Shown here in pieces: positions 40,893-49,293 of a stretch of 64,000 nt of DNA (within the stretch, counting starts at the first letter, position 1; every line of letters starts with the position of its first letter). The stretch spans positions 40,958 through 104,957 of the forward strand of contig NZ_RBAK01000018.1 in assembly GCF_003626595.1 (NCBI RefSeq), given 5' to 3'. The notes under the pieces are model-generated. The model saw only the letters and a program-made list of their open reading frames with translations. It ran no database searches and had not been told where the DNA came from. Both the position numbers and the translations under genes were made by a program. The DNA is from Micromonospora endolithica (GTDB lineage: Bacteria; Actinomycetota; Actinomycetes; Mycobacteriales; Micromonosporaceae).

Positions 40893-42203
40893 TTACTTGG
40901 CGGCGGCCTTCTTCGCGTTGTTCACCGCGTCGGTCCAGCCCTGGTCGGGGTTGCGCTGGCCGAGGTCGACGGTGCGGACGGCGTTCTCCACCTCGGTGCG
41001 GACGGCCTGGTTCTTCGGGCCCATGTAGACCGGCTTCAGGCTCTTCGCGCCGGCAGCGAAGATCTTTCCGACCGGCGCGTCGGAGAAGTACGCGTTGGTG
41101 GCGTCGGCGATCGCCGGGTCCTCCAGCGCCTGCGGCGAGGAGGGCAGCGGGCCCTTGGCCTTGAACGCGCCGATCTGGCCCTCGGTGCTGGTCAGGAACT
41201 TGGCCAGCTTGATCGCCTCGGCCTGGTGCTTGCTCTGCTTCGGCACGGCCAGGAACGAACCACCCCAGTTGCCGCCGTCACCGGGCACGTCGGCGATGTC
41301 CCACTGGCCCTTGCCGGCCGGGCCGGCGTTGCCCTCGATGACCCCGGTCATCCATGCCGGGCAGGCGATGGTGGCGAACTTCGCCTGCTTGAACGCCGAA
41401 ACCCACTCCTCCGACCAGGAGCCGTACTTGCCGGAGAGGCCGGAGTCGATGATGTCCATGGTGGTGTCCCAGGCCTGCCGGACGGCCGGGTTGCTGTCCA
41501 CCACCAGGTTGTCGCTGGTGTCGTAGTAGTGGTAGCCCTGCGCGTTGCCGGCGGTCTGGAGCACGATCGTGTTGAACGTGTTGGTGGCGCCGTCCAGGAA
41601 CGAGGCGCCGGTCTTGGCGGCGGTGAACTTCTCGCCGACGGCGATGTACTCCTGCCAGGTCGGCCAGAGCTTGCTCACCGCGTCCCGCTCGGTGGGCAGG
41701 CCGGCCTTGGCGAACAGGTCCTTGCGGTAGCACATGGCCATCCCGCCGACGTCGGTGCCGAGGCCGATGAGCTGCTTGCCGTCGGCGGTGAGGCCGGCGT
41801 TCCACTTCCACTCCAGGAAGTTGCCCTTGAGGTCGGCCGCGCCGTGGTCGAGCAGGTTGACGAAGTTGCCGGGGTTGGCCTTGTACTCGACCAGCAGGCC
41901 CTCCTCGATGGCGACCACGTCGCCGGCGCCCTTGCCGGCGGCCAGCCACTGGGTCAGCTTCGGCGAGTACTCGTCGAGGTTGCTGCCGGTGCCCCGCTCG
42001 ACGATCTTCACGCCGGGGTTGTCGGCCATGTACTGCTTGTAGAGCTCGTCGTAGCCGAACTGGCCGAAGACGTCGACGGTCAACGTGATCGGCCCGTCGC
42101 TGGCTTCCTCGGCGTCGCCACCGCCACAGGCGGTGGTGGCGAGCAGGGCGGTGGCGGCGACGAGGGCGACCGCCGCACGGCGGCGGAATGTGTTGGCACC
42201 CAT
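40893..42203 (-). CDS. Sugar-binding lipoprotein of a beta-glucoside ABC importer (CebE-like)
   Basis: The 436-residue extracytoplasmic protein has a lipoprotein signal with Cys26 (LLATTACGGG). The type 1 binding-protein fold shows ITLTVDVFGQFGYDELYKQY, GMAMCYRKDLFAKAGLPT, KFATIACPAWMTGVIEGNAG and FLTSTEGQIGAFKAKGPLPS. It captures an oligosaccharide, most likely cellobiose-like, judged from the GH1 partner and the operator type. It is the first gene of the operon and lies behind two GAGCGCTC palindromes. Confidence 0.88.
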   Translation of the reverse strand: MGANTFRRRAAVALVAATALLATTACGGGDAEEASDGPITLTVDVFGQFGYDELYKQYMADNPGVKIVERGTGSNLDEYSPKLTQWLAAGKGAGDVVAIEEGLLVEYKANPGNFVNLLDHGAADLKGNFLEWKWNAGLTADGKQLIGLGTDVGGMAMCYRKDLFAKAGLPTERDAVSKLWPTWQEYIAVGEKFTAAKTGASFLDGATNTFNTIVLQTAGNAQGYHYYDTSDNLVVDSNPAVRQAWDTTMDIIDSGLSGKYGSWSEEWVSAFKQAKFATIACPAWMTGVIEGNAGPAGKGQWDIADVPGDGGNWGGSFLAVPKQSKHQAEAIKLAKFLTSTEGQIGAFKAKGPLPSSPQALEDPAIADATNAYFSDAPVGKIFAAGAKSLKPVYMGPKNQAVRTEVENAVRTVDLGQRNPDQGWTDAVNNAKKAAAK

Positions 42204-42256
42204 GTGTCTCGGACCCCTCTCAGGTCAGGGTGGGCGGGTGGTGGGGGTGGATCTGA

Positions 42257-42268
42257 GAGAGCGCTCTC
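42257..42268. promoter_or_regulatory. LacI-type operator O1 (GAGAGCGCTCTC)
   Basis: This perfect 12-bp palindrome lies on the predicted transcription start of the sugar operon. It shares the GAGCGCTC core of CebR sites. The adjacent LacI-family protein is the likely ligand. Confidence 0.75.
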
Positions 42269-42272
42269 CGGC

Positions 42273-42301
42273 AGCCTGGCGGCTCGATGGCCAGGTGTCA
42301 A
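42273..42301 (-). promoter_or_regulatory. Promoter of the beta-glucoside operon
   Basis: A consensus -35 TTGACA (42301-42296) is followed after 17 bases by CAGGCT (42278-42273) as -10. Transcription would start near 42266, inside operator O1. Confidence 0.6.
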
Positions 42302-42314
42302 GAGAGCGCTCTCT
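42301..42314. promoter_or_regulatory. LacI-type operator O2 (AGAGAGCGCTCTCT)
   Basis: This perfect 14-bp palindrome abuts and shares one base with the -35 box. It is centred 45 bp from O1. Together the two sites bracket the promoter, suggesting tight repression or looping. Confidence 0.75.
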
Positions 42315-42340
42315 CGTCGCCCGAGAAAGGTGGTCACGCA

Positions 42341-42374
42341 AAGAGTGGCCGTCCCCGGCGGGATGACCACTCTT
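42341..42374. terminator. Hairpin downstream of the mycothiol-dependent enzyme gene
   Basis: AAGAGTGG (42341-42348) pairs with CCACTCTT (42367-42374) across an 18-base loop. It lies 24 bases beyond the minus-strand stop at 42398 and before the operator region. Confidence 0.45.
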
Positions 42375-42397
42375 CGCGGGAGAGTGCGGGGGTGGGA

Positions 42398-43162
42398 TCA
42401 GCCGGTGCGGAGGCCGTTCAGCAGTTGCCGGTCACCGTTGACGCCCAGCGTGTCGAAGCTGATCCGTCCCCAGAGGGCCAGCAACAGGTCGCTGGCGGTG
42501 CCGGCCACCTGAACCCGGGCGTGGTGGTCGTCGTGGTCGAAGATGGTGGCGGTGTCGAGCAGGGCCACCCCCTCACCGCGCAGCCGGAGGAACCACTCCT
42601 GCCCGGCGTCCGACGCGGTCAGCTGCGCCACCCCGTGCCACGGCCCCGGCTCACGCCGCCGGCCCGCCGGAAGCCAGGTGTCCAGCACCTCGCTCACCCC
42701 GTCGGCCGCGAGCTTCGCCTCGATCGGGTCACCGGCGGCGATGGCCAGCTGGGCGTCCCAACGGTGCACCGCCGTCTCGTGCGCCATCCGGCGGGGCCAG
42801 AACCCCGCCTTCTTCGGCTGCGGTGCCCAGTTCCACGCCGCCGCCTCCGGGTCCAGCGTGTCGAGCAGGACCATGAGTTCGTCGTACGCCTGCTGCCAGA
42901 CGGCGAGTGCGGTCGCCCCGGCCGGCACCTCGGGGCGCTCGGACCGCCGCTGCGGCGGGGCGGTGGTGACCGGCGAGCCGGCGAATGAGTGCACCCAACG
43001 GTAGATGCCAGCGAGGTGCAGGGTCAGATCGGTGACCGTCCAACCGGGGCAGGAGAGCACCGGTGTCTCCGGCGGGGCCTCCGCCACCGCGGCGGCGAAC
43101 GTCGGGCCCTCCGCCCGCAGCGCCCCGATCCAGAAGTCCTTTGTCACGTGCAATCTGCTCAT
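42398..43162 (-). CDS. Maleylpyruvate isomerase/DinB-like mycothiol-dependent family enzyme
   Basis: The 254-residue protein has an MDMPI N-terminal four-helix domain: VLSCPGWTVTDLTLHLAGIY, then PRRMAHETAVHRWDAQLA with the metal-ligand His residues. A C-terminal beta domain ends DLLLALWGRISFDTLGV. The family uses mycothiol as cofactor in known cases, which fits an organism with mshA and mshD. The substrate is unknown. GGGAAGG six bases before ATG 43162 decides the start; ATG 43168 is too close to it. Confidence 0.83.
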   Translation of the reverse strand: MSRLHVTKDFWIGALRAEGPTFAAAVAEAPPETPVLSCPGWTVTDLTLHLAGIYRWVHSFAGSPVTTAPPQRRSERPEVPAGATALAVWQQAYDELMVLLDTLDPEAAAWNWAPQPKKAGFWPRRMAHETAVHRWDAQLAIAAGDPIEAKLAADGVSEVLDTWLPAGRRREPGPWHGVAQLTASDAGQEWFLRLRGEGVALLDTATIFDHDDHHARVQVAGTASDLLLALWGRISFDTLGVNGDRQLLNGLRTG

Positions 43163-43233
43163 CGCCATCCTTCCCGGGGGTGACCGGGCCACCAGTGGGC
43201 GCCGCGGCTACCCCTCAGCCTAGGGTGAAAGGC

Positions 43234-44316
43234 GTGTCAGACGTCTACGCCCAGCCGACAACCGGCGCCGAACCAGACACCTCGCACCGTCTGGCGCACT
43301 ACACGACACTACGCCTCGGTGGCCCGGCGGGCCGGGTGGTGACCGCCCGCACCGCAGACGAGCTGGTCCGGGCCGTCCGGGAGATCACCGGCCCGGTCCT
43401 GGTGCTCGCCGGGGGCAGCAACGTGGTGGTTGGCGACGACGGCTTCCCCGGCACCGTGGTGCTGGTCCGCTCGCGCGGGCTCCGGGTGGTCGACGAGGAC
43501 GCCGACACCGTCACCGTACGGGTCGAGGCCGGCGAGCCCTGGGACGAACTGGTCGCCCGCACCGTCGCCAACGGCTGGTCCGGGCTGGAGTGTCTCTCCG
43601 GCATTCCCGGCTCCACCGGCGCCACCCCGATCCAGAACGTCGGGGCGTACGGTCAGGAGGTCGCCGAGACGATCACCGGTGTCCGGGTCTACGACCGGGT
43701 GACCGGCGCCACCGAGCAGATCGCCGCCGCGGACTGCGGTTTCGCCTACCGGTCGAGCATCTTCAAATACCACGACCGCCGGGTGGTGCTCTCGGTCGAC
43801 TTCCGGCTCGCCCGGTCCCCGCTGAGCGGCCCCGTCCGGTACGCGGAGCTGGCCCGGGCCCTCGACGTCGAGGTCGGTGACCGGGTGCCGCTGGCCGACG
43901 CCCGCGCCGCCGTGCTGCGCCTGCGCGCCGGCAAGGGCATGGTCCTCGACGCCGCCGACCCGGACACCTGGTCGGTCGGCTCGTTCTTCACCAACCCGGT
44001 GCTGGACCAGGCCGGCTACGCGCTGCTGCGGGAACGGGCCGCCGGCATCGGCGAGCCACCCGCCTGGCCCGGTGCCGGCGACGTGGTCAAGGTCAGCGCC
44101 GCCTGGTTGATCGACAAGGCCGGTTTCGGCAAGGGCCACCCGGGTCCGGAGGGCGTCGCCATCTCCACCAAGCACACCCTGGCGCTGACCAACCGCAGCG
44201 GTACGGCCAGCACCGCCGCCCTGGTGGCGCTGGCCCGTGAGATCCGCGACGGCGTCCAGTCCCGCTTCGCGGTGACCCTCCACCCCGAACCCGTCCTGAT
44301 CAACTGCACCATCTAA
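43234..44316 (+). CDS. murB: UDP-N-acetylenolpyruvoylglucosamine reductase MurB
   Basis: The 360-residue FAD enzyme reduces UDP-GlcNAc-enolpyruvate to UDP-MurNAc in peptidoglycan synthesis. The FAD-binding region shows LVLAGGSNVVVGDDGFPGTV and SGIPGSTGATPIQNVGAYGQ. The catalytic segment is DTWSVGSFFTNPVL, with Ser and a late Glu region. TAGGGT (43221-43226) seven bases before GTG 43234 points to leaderless transcription and decides the start. It ends at a palindromic repeat shared with the convergent methyltransferase. Confidence 0.93.
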   Translation: MSDVYAQPTTGAEPDTSHRLAHYTTLRLGGPAGRVVTARTADELVRAVREITGPVLVLAGGSNVVVGDDGFPGTVVLVRSRGLRVVDEDADTVTVRVEAGEPWDELVARTVANGWSGLECLSGIPGSTGATPIQNVGAYGQEVAETITGVRVYDRVTGATEQIAAADCGFAYRSSIFKYHDRRVVLSVDFRLARSPLSGPVRYAELARALDVEVGDRVPLADARAAVLRLRAGKGMVLDAADPDTWSVGSFFTNPVLDQAGYALLRERAAGIGEPPAWPGAGDVVKVSAAWLIDKAGFGKGHPGPEGVAISTKHTLALTNRSGTASTAALVALAREIRDGVQSRFAVTLHPEPVLINCTI

Positions 44317-44363
44317 CCCACCCACCCACCCCCGCCCTATCCCCACCCACCCCCCTCGCCGCG

Positions 44364-44434
44364 GCGATCTCGCACTTTCTGTCGAAACAAAAGGTGTACA
44401 AGCCCCATATTGGCGACCGAAATTGCAAGATCGC
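44364..44434. repeat. GCGATCT(T/C)GCA imperfect palindromic repeat
   Basis: Arms 44364-44384 and 44414-44434 pair with three mismatches over 21 bases. They begin GCGATCTCGCAC and end TTGCAAGATCGC. It lies between the convergent murB and methyltransferase genes. The same left arm, GCGATCTTGCACTT, reappears at 63956, where the window ends. Confidence 0.75.
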
Positions 44435-44472
44435 GGAGAGTCGAGGGGGAGGGAGGGTGGGGAGGGTGGAGG

Positions 44473-45315
44473 TTAGGTGGGGTGGACGGTGTGCCAGGGG
44501 ACGGTCAGTTCGCCGTGGCGCCAGCGGCGGGGGCCGTCGAGGACCGGCCAGCCGGCCTCGCGGACGGTGGTGACCGTACGGAGCCAGCGTTGCCGCGGGC
44601 CGAACGGCGCGTAGCCGGCGGCGGCGTTCCAGCCGTCGTCCAGGGCACGCAGCAGGTCGTGGACCCGTTCGCCGGGCACGTTGTGGTGGATCAGGGCCTT
44701 CGGCAGCCGCTCGGCGAGCTGGCCGGGGCTCGACAACGTGGTCAGCTTCGCGGCGAGGGTCAGGGTACGGGGTCCCGTGTCGTCCAGCAGCACCCAGGCG
44801 CCGAGGCGGCCCAGTTCGTCGCAGGTTCCCTCGACCAGCAGCCCGCCCGGCGCGAGGCCGGCCGTCATCGTCCGCCAGGCGTCGGCGACCTCGCCCTCGT
44901 CGTACTGGCGCAGCACGTTGAACGCGCGCACCAACGCCGGACGGAGCCCGGCCAGCTCGAAGCCGCCCCGGAGGAACGTCAGGCCCGGCGGGTCGGCGGC
45001 CGGCTGGGCGGCGGCGACGCGTACCGGATCGATCTCCAGACCGGCCACCCGCACGTCGGCGCGGACGTTCGCGGCCAGCCGGGCGCGCAGCTCCACGGCG
45101 GTGACCGGGGTGGCGCCGTAGCCCAGGTCGACCACCAGCGGATCGGCGGCCGCGCGGAGCGCGTCGCCGCAGGTCTCGACGATCCAGTTGTCCACCCGGC
45201 GGAGCCGGTTCGGGTTGGTCGTGCCCCGGGTGACCACGCCGACCGGGCGACCGCGGCCCGCCCCGCCGACCGGCCGGTGCCGCCCCGCCCCGCCGGTCGC
45301 CGCCCCGCCGGTCAC
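44473..45315 (-). CDS. Class I SAM-dependent methyltransferase-like protein
   Basis: The 280-residue protein has PLVVDLGYGATPVTAVELRA as the SAM loop, VRVAGLEIDPVRVAAAQ as the second acidic strand, FNVLRQYDEGEVADAWRTM and LAPGGLLVEGTCDELG. The N-terminal VTRGTTNPNRLRRVDNWIVE is conserved in a widespread uncharacterised actinobacterial family. GTG 45315 lies 26 bases after the SDR stop; GTG 45237, just before the conserved segment, is also possible. Acceptor unknown. Confidence 0.75.
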   Translation of the reverse strand: MTGGAATGGAGRHRPVGGAGRGRPVGVVTRGTTNPNRLRRVDNWIVETCGDALRAAADPLVVDLGYGATPVTAVELRARLAANVRADVRVAGLEIDPVRVAAAQPAADPPGLTFLRGGFELAGLRPALVRAFNVLRQYDEGEVADAWRTMTAGLAPGGLLVEGTCDELGRLGAWVLLDDTGPRTLTLAAKLTTLSSPGQLAERLPKALIHHNVPGERVHDLLRALDDGWNAAAGYAPFGPRQRWLRTVTTVREAGWPVLDGPRRWRHGELTVPWHTVHPT

Positions 45316-45340
45316 CGCGCCACCGACGCGCCCGAGTCGC

Positions 45341-46108
45341 TCAGGACGGGACCCGGTGCACCTTGTGCTGCGCGGCCTGCGCCAGCGGGCGGACCACCAG
45401 CCGGTCCACGTTGACGTGGTGCGGCCGGGTCGCGCACCAGGCGATGCAGTCGGCCACGTCGTCGGCGACCAGCGGCTCGGCCACCCCGGCGTAGACGCTG
45501 TCCGCGCGCTCGGCGTCGCCGTCGAACCGGACCAGCGCGAACTCGTCGGTCCGCACCATGCCGGGGTCGATCTCGACCACCCGGACCGGTCGGCCGCACA
45601 ACTCCAGCCGGAGGGTGCCGGCCACCGCCGTCTGCGCGTGCTTGGCGGCGGTGTAGCCGCCCCCACCCTCGTAGACGGTGAAGCCGGCGGTCGACGAGAC
45701 CACCACGATGGTGCCGGCACCGGACTTCTCCAGTTCCGGCAGGAGCGCCTGGGTGACGCGCAGGGTGCCGAGGACGTTCACGTCGTACATCCACTGCCAG
45801 TCGCCGACCGACCCGGTCTCCACCGGATCCAGGCCGCGCGCGCCGCCGGCGTTGTTGACCAGCAGGGTGACCGGTCCGGGCGCGGCCCGGACCGCCGCGG
45901 CCAGCCCGGCCACCGACTCGTCGGAGGTGACGTCGCAGGCGACCGCGGTGGCCGAGCCGCCCGCCGCCCCGATCTCCGCGACCAGGGCGGCCAGCTTCTC
46001 GGTACGCCGGGCGGCGGCCAGCACGTGGAAACCCTCGGCGGCCAGGCGGCGGGCGGTGGCGGCACCGATCCCGCTGGACGCTCCGGTGACGACGGCGACT
46101 GAGGTCAT
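45341..46108 (-). CDS. Short-chain dehydrogenase (Rv0484c-like)
   Basis: The 255-residue classical SDR shows VVTGASSGIGAATARRLAAE, ACDVTSDESV, LLVNNAGGARG, VVVSSTAGF (catalytic Ser region) and the YTAAKHAQ active-site Tyr-x3-Lys. EIDPGMVRTDEF is the PG motif. In mycobacteria an SDR of this kind sits between murB and mshA, as here. Substrate unknown. Confidence 0.87.
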   Translation of the reverse strand: MTSVAVVTGASSGIGAATARRLAAEGFHVLAAARRTEKLAALVAEIGAAGGSATAVACDVTSDESVAGLAAAVRAAPGPVTLLVNNAGGARGLDPVETGSVGDWQWMYDVNVLGTLRVTQALLPELEKSGAGTIVVVSSTAGFTVYEGGGGYTAAKHAQTAVAGTLRLELCGRPVRVVEIDPGMVRTDEFALVRFDGDAERADSVYAGVAEPLVADDVADCIAWCATRPHHVNVDRLVVRPLAQAAQHKVHRVPS

Positions 46109-46279
46109 CCGCTCATTCTCACCCCTGCGCCGGGCCGCCGGCGTGATGAGGTCCGTCACGCCGGGAGACGGTCGGAAGGTATTTCCGGTGGCCCATGGGG
46201 AAGATGACATCCGGCGTGGAGGTTGACCGAGAAGCGCCGGTCGTGCGGACGGCAACAACCGTGACAGAGGGAGCGGGAC

Positions 46280-47629
46280 GTGGCGGAGATGCACACCGGT
46301 GTCGGTCGTCAGCGAGGTGCCCGGCCGTGGCCCCGCCCCCGCCGCATCGCCACCCTGTCGGTACACACCAGCCCCCTGCACCAGCCGGGCACGGGTGACG
46401 CCGGCGGGATGAACGTCTACATCCTGGAGGTCGCGCGCCGGCTCGCCGAGGCCGGCGTCGAGGTGGACATCTTCACCCGGGCCACCTCCGGCGACCTGCC
46501 CCCGGTGGTCGAGATGGCGCCCGGCGTGCAGGTCCGGCACATCACCTCCGGCCCGCTCGAAGGGCTGACCAAGGAGGAACTGCCCGGCCAGCTCTGCGCG
46601 TTCACCGCCGGTGTGCTGCGGGCCGAGGCGTCCCGCCCACCGGGGCACTACGACCTGATCCACTCCCACTACTGGCTCTCCGGTCAGGTCGGCTGGCTGT
46701 CCAAGGAACGCTGGGGGGTGCCGCTGGTGCACACCGCGCACACCCTGGCCAAGGTGAAGAACGCCCAGCTCGCCGCCGGGGACCGGCCGGAGCCGAAGGC
46801 CCGGGTGATCGGCGAGGAGCAGGTGGTCGCGGAGGCGGACCGCCTGGTCGCCAACACCAAGGTGGAGGCCGGCGACCTGATCGAGCGGTACGACGCCGAC
46901 CCGACCCGGGTCACCGTGGTCGAACCCGGGGTGGACCTGGGCCGCTTCCGTCCCGGGCCGGGTGAACGCGACCGGGCCCGGGTCGCGGCGCGCCGCCGGC
47001 TCGGCCTGCCGGAGACCGGCCATGTGGTGGCCTTCGTCGGCCGGATCCAGCCGCTGAAGGCGCCCGACGTGCTGATCCGCGCGGTCGCGGCGCTGCGCGA
47101 GCGGGACCCGGCGCTCGCCCAGGACCTGACCGTGGTGGTGTGCGGGGGGCCCAGTGGCAGCGGGCTGGACCGGCCGACCGCCCTGATCGAGCTGTCCGCC
47201 TCGCTCGGGGTGACCGACCGGGTGCGTTTCCTGCCGCCGCGTACCGGGGACGACCTGCCCGCCCTGTACCGGGCGGCGGACCTGGTCGCGGTCCCGTCCT
47301 ACAACGAGAGCTTCGGCCTGGTCGCCCTGGAGGCGCAGGCCTGCGGTACGCCGGTGGTGGCCGCCGCCGTGGGCGGCCTGGTGACCGCGGTGCGGGACGG
47401 CGTCAGCGGCGTCCTGGTCGACGGGCACGACCCGGTCGACTGGGCCCGTACGCTGGGCGGCCTGCTGCCGGACCGGGCTCGCCGGACCGAGCTGGCCCGG
47501 GGCGCGGAGCGGCACGCCCGCAACTTCTCCTGGGACCGCACCGTCTCCGGCCTGCTCGCCGTGTACGGCGAGGCGGTCGCCGAGCACCGCGCCCGGCTCA
47601 CCTCGGAGCTGGCCGGCTGCTCCTGGTGA
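46280..47629 (+). CDS. mshA: Mycothiol glycosyltransferase MshA
   Basis: MshA (449 residues, GT4) joins UDP-GlcNAc to inositol-3-phosphate, the first step of mycothiol synthesis. Evidence: IATLSVHTSPLHQPGTGDAG, GGMNVYILEVARRLAEAGVE, the HSHYWLSGQVGWLS acceptor region, VVEPGVDLGRFRP, FVGRIQPLKAPDVLIRAVAA and the donor-site ESFGLVALEAQACGTPVVA. GAGGGAGCGGGAC supports GTG 46280. A repeat (copy E) follows the stop by six bases. Confidence 0.95.
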   Translation: MAEMHTGVGRQRGARPWPRPRRIATLSVHTSPLHQPGTGDAGGMNVYILEVARRLAEAGVEVDIFTRATSGDLPPVVEMAPGVQVRHITSGPLEGLTKEELPGQLCAFTAGVLRAEASRPPGHYDLIHSHYWLSGQVGWLSKERWGVPLVHTAHTLAKVKNAQLAAGDRPEPKARVIGEEQVVAEADRLVANTKVEAGDLIERYDADPTRVTVVEPGVDLGRFRPGPGERDRARVAARRRLGLPETGHVVAFVGRIQPLKAPDVLIRAVAALRERDPALAQDLTVVVCGGPSGSGLDRPTALIELSASLGVTDRVRFLPPRTGDDLPALYRAADLVAVPSYNESFGLVALEAQACGTPVVAAAVGGLVTAVRDGVSGVLVDGHDPVDWARTLGGLLPDRARRTELARGAERHARNFSWDRTVSGLLAVYGEAVAEHRARLTSELAGCSW

Positions 47630-47635
47630 CCACGG

Positions 47636-47693
47636 TGCAAGGAAGGGCCCCCTCTTAACGCCTGCGGTAGAGGAAGGGCACCTTCTTAACGCC
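47636..47693 (+). repeat. GGAAGGGCCC two-unit repeat, copy E (3' end of mshA)
   Basis: The element lies six bases after the mshA stop and five bases before the -10 box (TAGAGT) of the next gene. The second unit carries a C-to-A change (GGAAGGGCACC) that breaks its palindrome. Confidence 0.85.
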
Positions 47694-47711
47694 GACACTA
47701 GAGTGGGTGCG

Positions 47712-48239
47712 ATGAGCGGAAAGACTGATCTTGCGGCCCTGATCGAGTCGGTCTGCGCCGAGCGGGAACTGGCCTGGGAGTCGACCGGCCCGGAATCGTA
47801 CGCCGTCACCCTCCCCGGCACCCACAAGCTCAAGACGATCTGCAACCTGATCGTCGGTGAGCACGCGCTGCGCATCGAGGCGTTCGTGATGCGCCAGCCG
47901 GACGAGCGGCGCGAGGAGCTGTGGGCGTGGCTGCTCCAGCGCAACTCCCGGATGTACGGGGTGTCGTTCTCCATCGACGCGGTCGGCGACGTCTACCTGA
48001 CCGGGCGGGTGAACCCGGCGGGCGTCGACGCCGACGAGTTGGACCGGCTCCTCGGCTCGGTCCTCACCTATTCCGACGAGTCCTTCGACACGATGCTGGA
48101 GATCGGCTTCGGCAGCTCGATCCGTCGGGAGTGGGAGTGGCGGGTCAAGCGGGGCGAGTCCACCGCCAACCTCGCCGCGTTCGCGCACCTCTTCGAACCG
48201 TCGAACACCTCGGCCCCCGGAGGTTCGGAGCAGTCCTGA
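47712..48239 (+). CDS. YbjN-domain protein (Rv0487-like)
   Basis: The 175-residue protein has the YbjN fold, related to type III secretion chaperones: LKTICNLIVGEHALRIEAFV, WAWLLQRNSRMYGVSFSIDA and GDVYLTGRVNPAGVDADELD. Members bind partner proteins; the actinobacterial role is unknown. The position right after mshA is conserved in mycobacteria. TAGAGT (47699-47704) seven bases before ATG 47712 marks a leaderless promoter. Confidence 0.83.
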   Translation: MSGKTDLAALIESVCAERELAWESTGPESYAVTLPGTHKLKTICNLIVGEHALRIEAFVMRQPDERREELWAWLLQRNSRMYGVSFSIDAVGDVYLTGRVNPAGVDADELDRLLGSVLTYSDESFDTMLEIGFGSSIRREWEWRVKRGESTANLAAFAHLFEPSNTSAPGGSEQS

Positions 48240-48315
48240 CGGGTATGCCGCACCGCGCGGTGCGGCACTGGGACCCGCCGCGCGCCGAGGACGGACTGTC
48301 GAGGAGCGTGAGCGC

Positions 48316-49293
48316 ATGGCTCAGCGAAGCAGCTCAGGTCGCGGCGGGACTGCGACCAGGACGAAACGGCAGGCGGGCAACCAGACGCCGAACACGCCGG
48401 GTGTGTCGGAGTCCGCGATCTCCGGGATGAAGGTCGACGAGATCCGGGGACAGCTGCGCCGTCGGGGTGTCTCGGGCGTCTCGGGCCTGCGCAAGCCCGA
48501 GTTGGTCAAGACCCTCGCCCGTACCCTGCGGGCGGAGGAGCGTGGCGGTGCGGCGCGGGGCAGCAGTGGCCCGGCCGGACGCGCCGGCGGGACCCGGGCC
48601 TCGGCCGGCCGGGCGTCGGCCACCAAGAAGGCGGCCACCAGGAAGGCGGCCGGTGGGCGGGCGGCGGCGAGCCGGGCGAAGGCGGCACCGGCGAACAAGG
48701 CCGCGCCGGCGAAGAAGGCCGCCGCGCGGAAGGCCGCCGGCCCGGCGAAGGCGACGCGGAAGGCCGCGCCGGCGAAGAAGACGGCCGCGCGGAAGGCCAC
48801 CGGTACGGCCAAGGCGACGCGGCCGGCCGCGTCGGCTCGAAAGACGGCCGCCACGCCCGCGCGGAAGGCGGCGGCACCGTCGCGGTCCCGCTCGACCGGC
48901 GGTGGTACGACGACAGCCGGCGGGGTGCGTACCGGGCGGGGAAGTTCGCGCTCGGTCCGTTCCTCGCAGGTCATCTCGTCGCTGGCCGACCGGCCGGAGC
49001 GCCCCGGCCGCAGCCTGGTCACCACCAACCACGACGTGATCCGCCGCTGGGCCCAGGAGCGGAACGCCCGACCGGCGACGATCACCGGCACCGAGCAGGA
49101 CGGGCGGGCCGGCGTACTCACCTTCCACGTGCCGGGTTACCGGGAGAGCAGCCGGGTCCGGGAGATCACCTGGGACGAGTGGTTCCGGACGTTCGACCTG
49201 CGGAAGCTGAACCTGATCTTCCAGGAGCAGCTGCGGGACGGGCGGCAGAGCACCTTCTTCCGGACCGAGTCACCCGATCGGGAGGACGGCTGA
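48316..49293 (+). CDS. Histone-like protein: Rho_N-type domain, Lys/Ala-rich repeats and conserved C-terminal domain
   Basis: The 325-residue protein has three parts. Residues about 35-75 look like a Rho_N/SAP-type helix pair (ISGMKVDEIRGQLRRRGVSG, LRKPELVKTLARTL). Residues about 90-210 are almost only Lys, Ala, Arg, Pro, Thr and Gly in AKKA/ARKA motifs, resembling eukaryotic histone H1 tails and the tail of mycobacterial HupB. Residues about 215-325 form a folded domain (TTNHDVIRRWAQERNARPAT, WDEWFRTFDLRKLNLIFQEQ). The last domain resembles proteins seen fused or adjacent to such basic regions elsewhere. It probably binds DNA or RNA. Confidence 0.75.
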   Translation: MAQRSSSGRGGTATRTKRQAGNQTPNTPGVSESAISGMKVDEIRGQLRRRGVSGVSGLRKPELVKTLARTLRAEERGGAARGSSGPAGRAGGTRASAGRASATKKAATRKAAGGRAAASRAKAAPANKAAPAKKAAARKAAGPAKATRKAAPAKKTAARKATGTAKATRPAASARKTAATPARKAAAPSRSRSTGGGTTTAGGVRTGRGSSRSVRSSQVISSLADRPERPGRSLVTTNHDVIRRWAQERNARPATITGTEQDGRAGVLTFHVPGYRESSRVREITWDEWFRTFDLRKLNLIFQEQLRDGRQSTFFRTESPDREDG

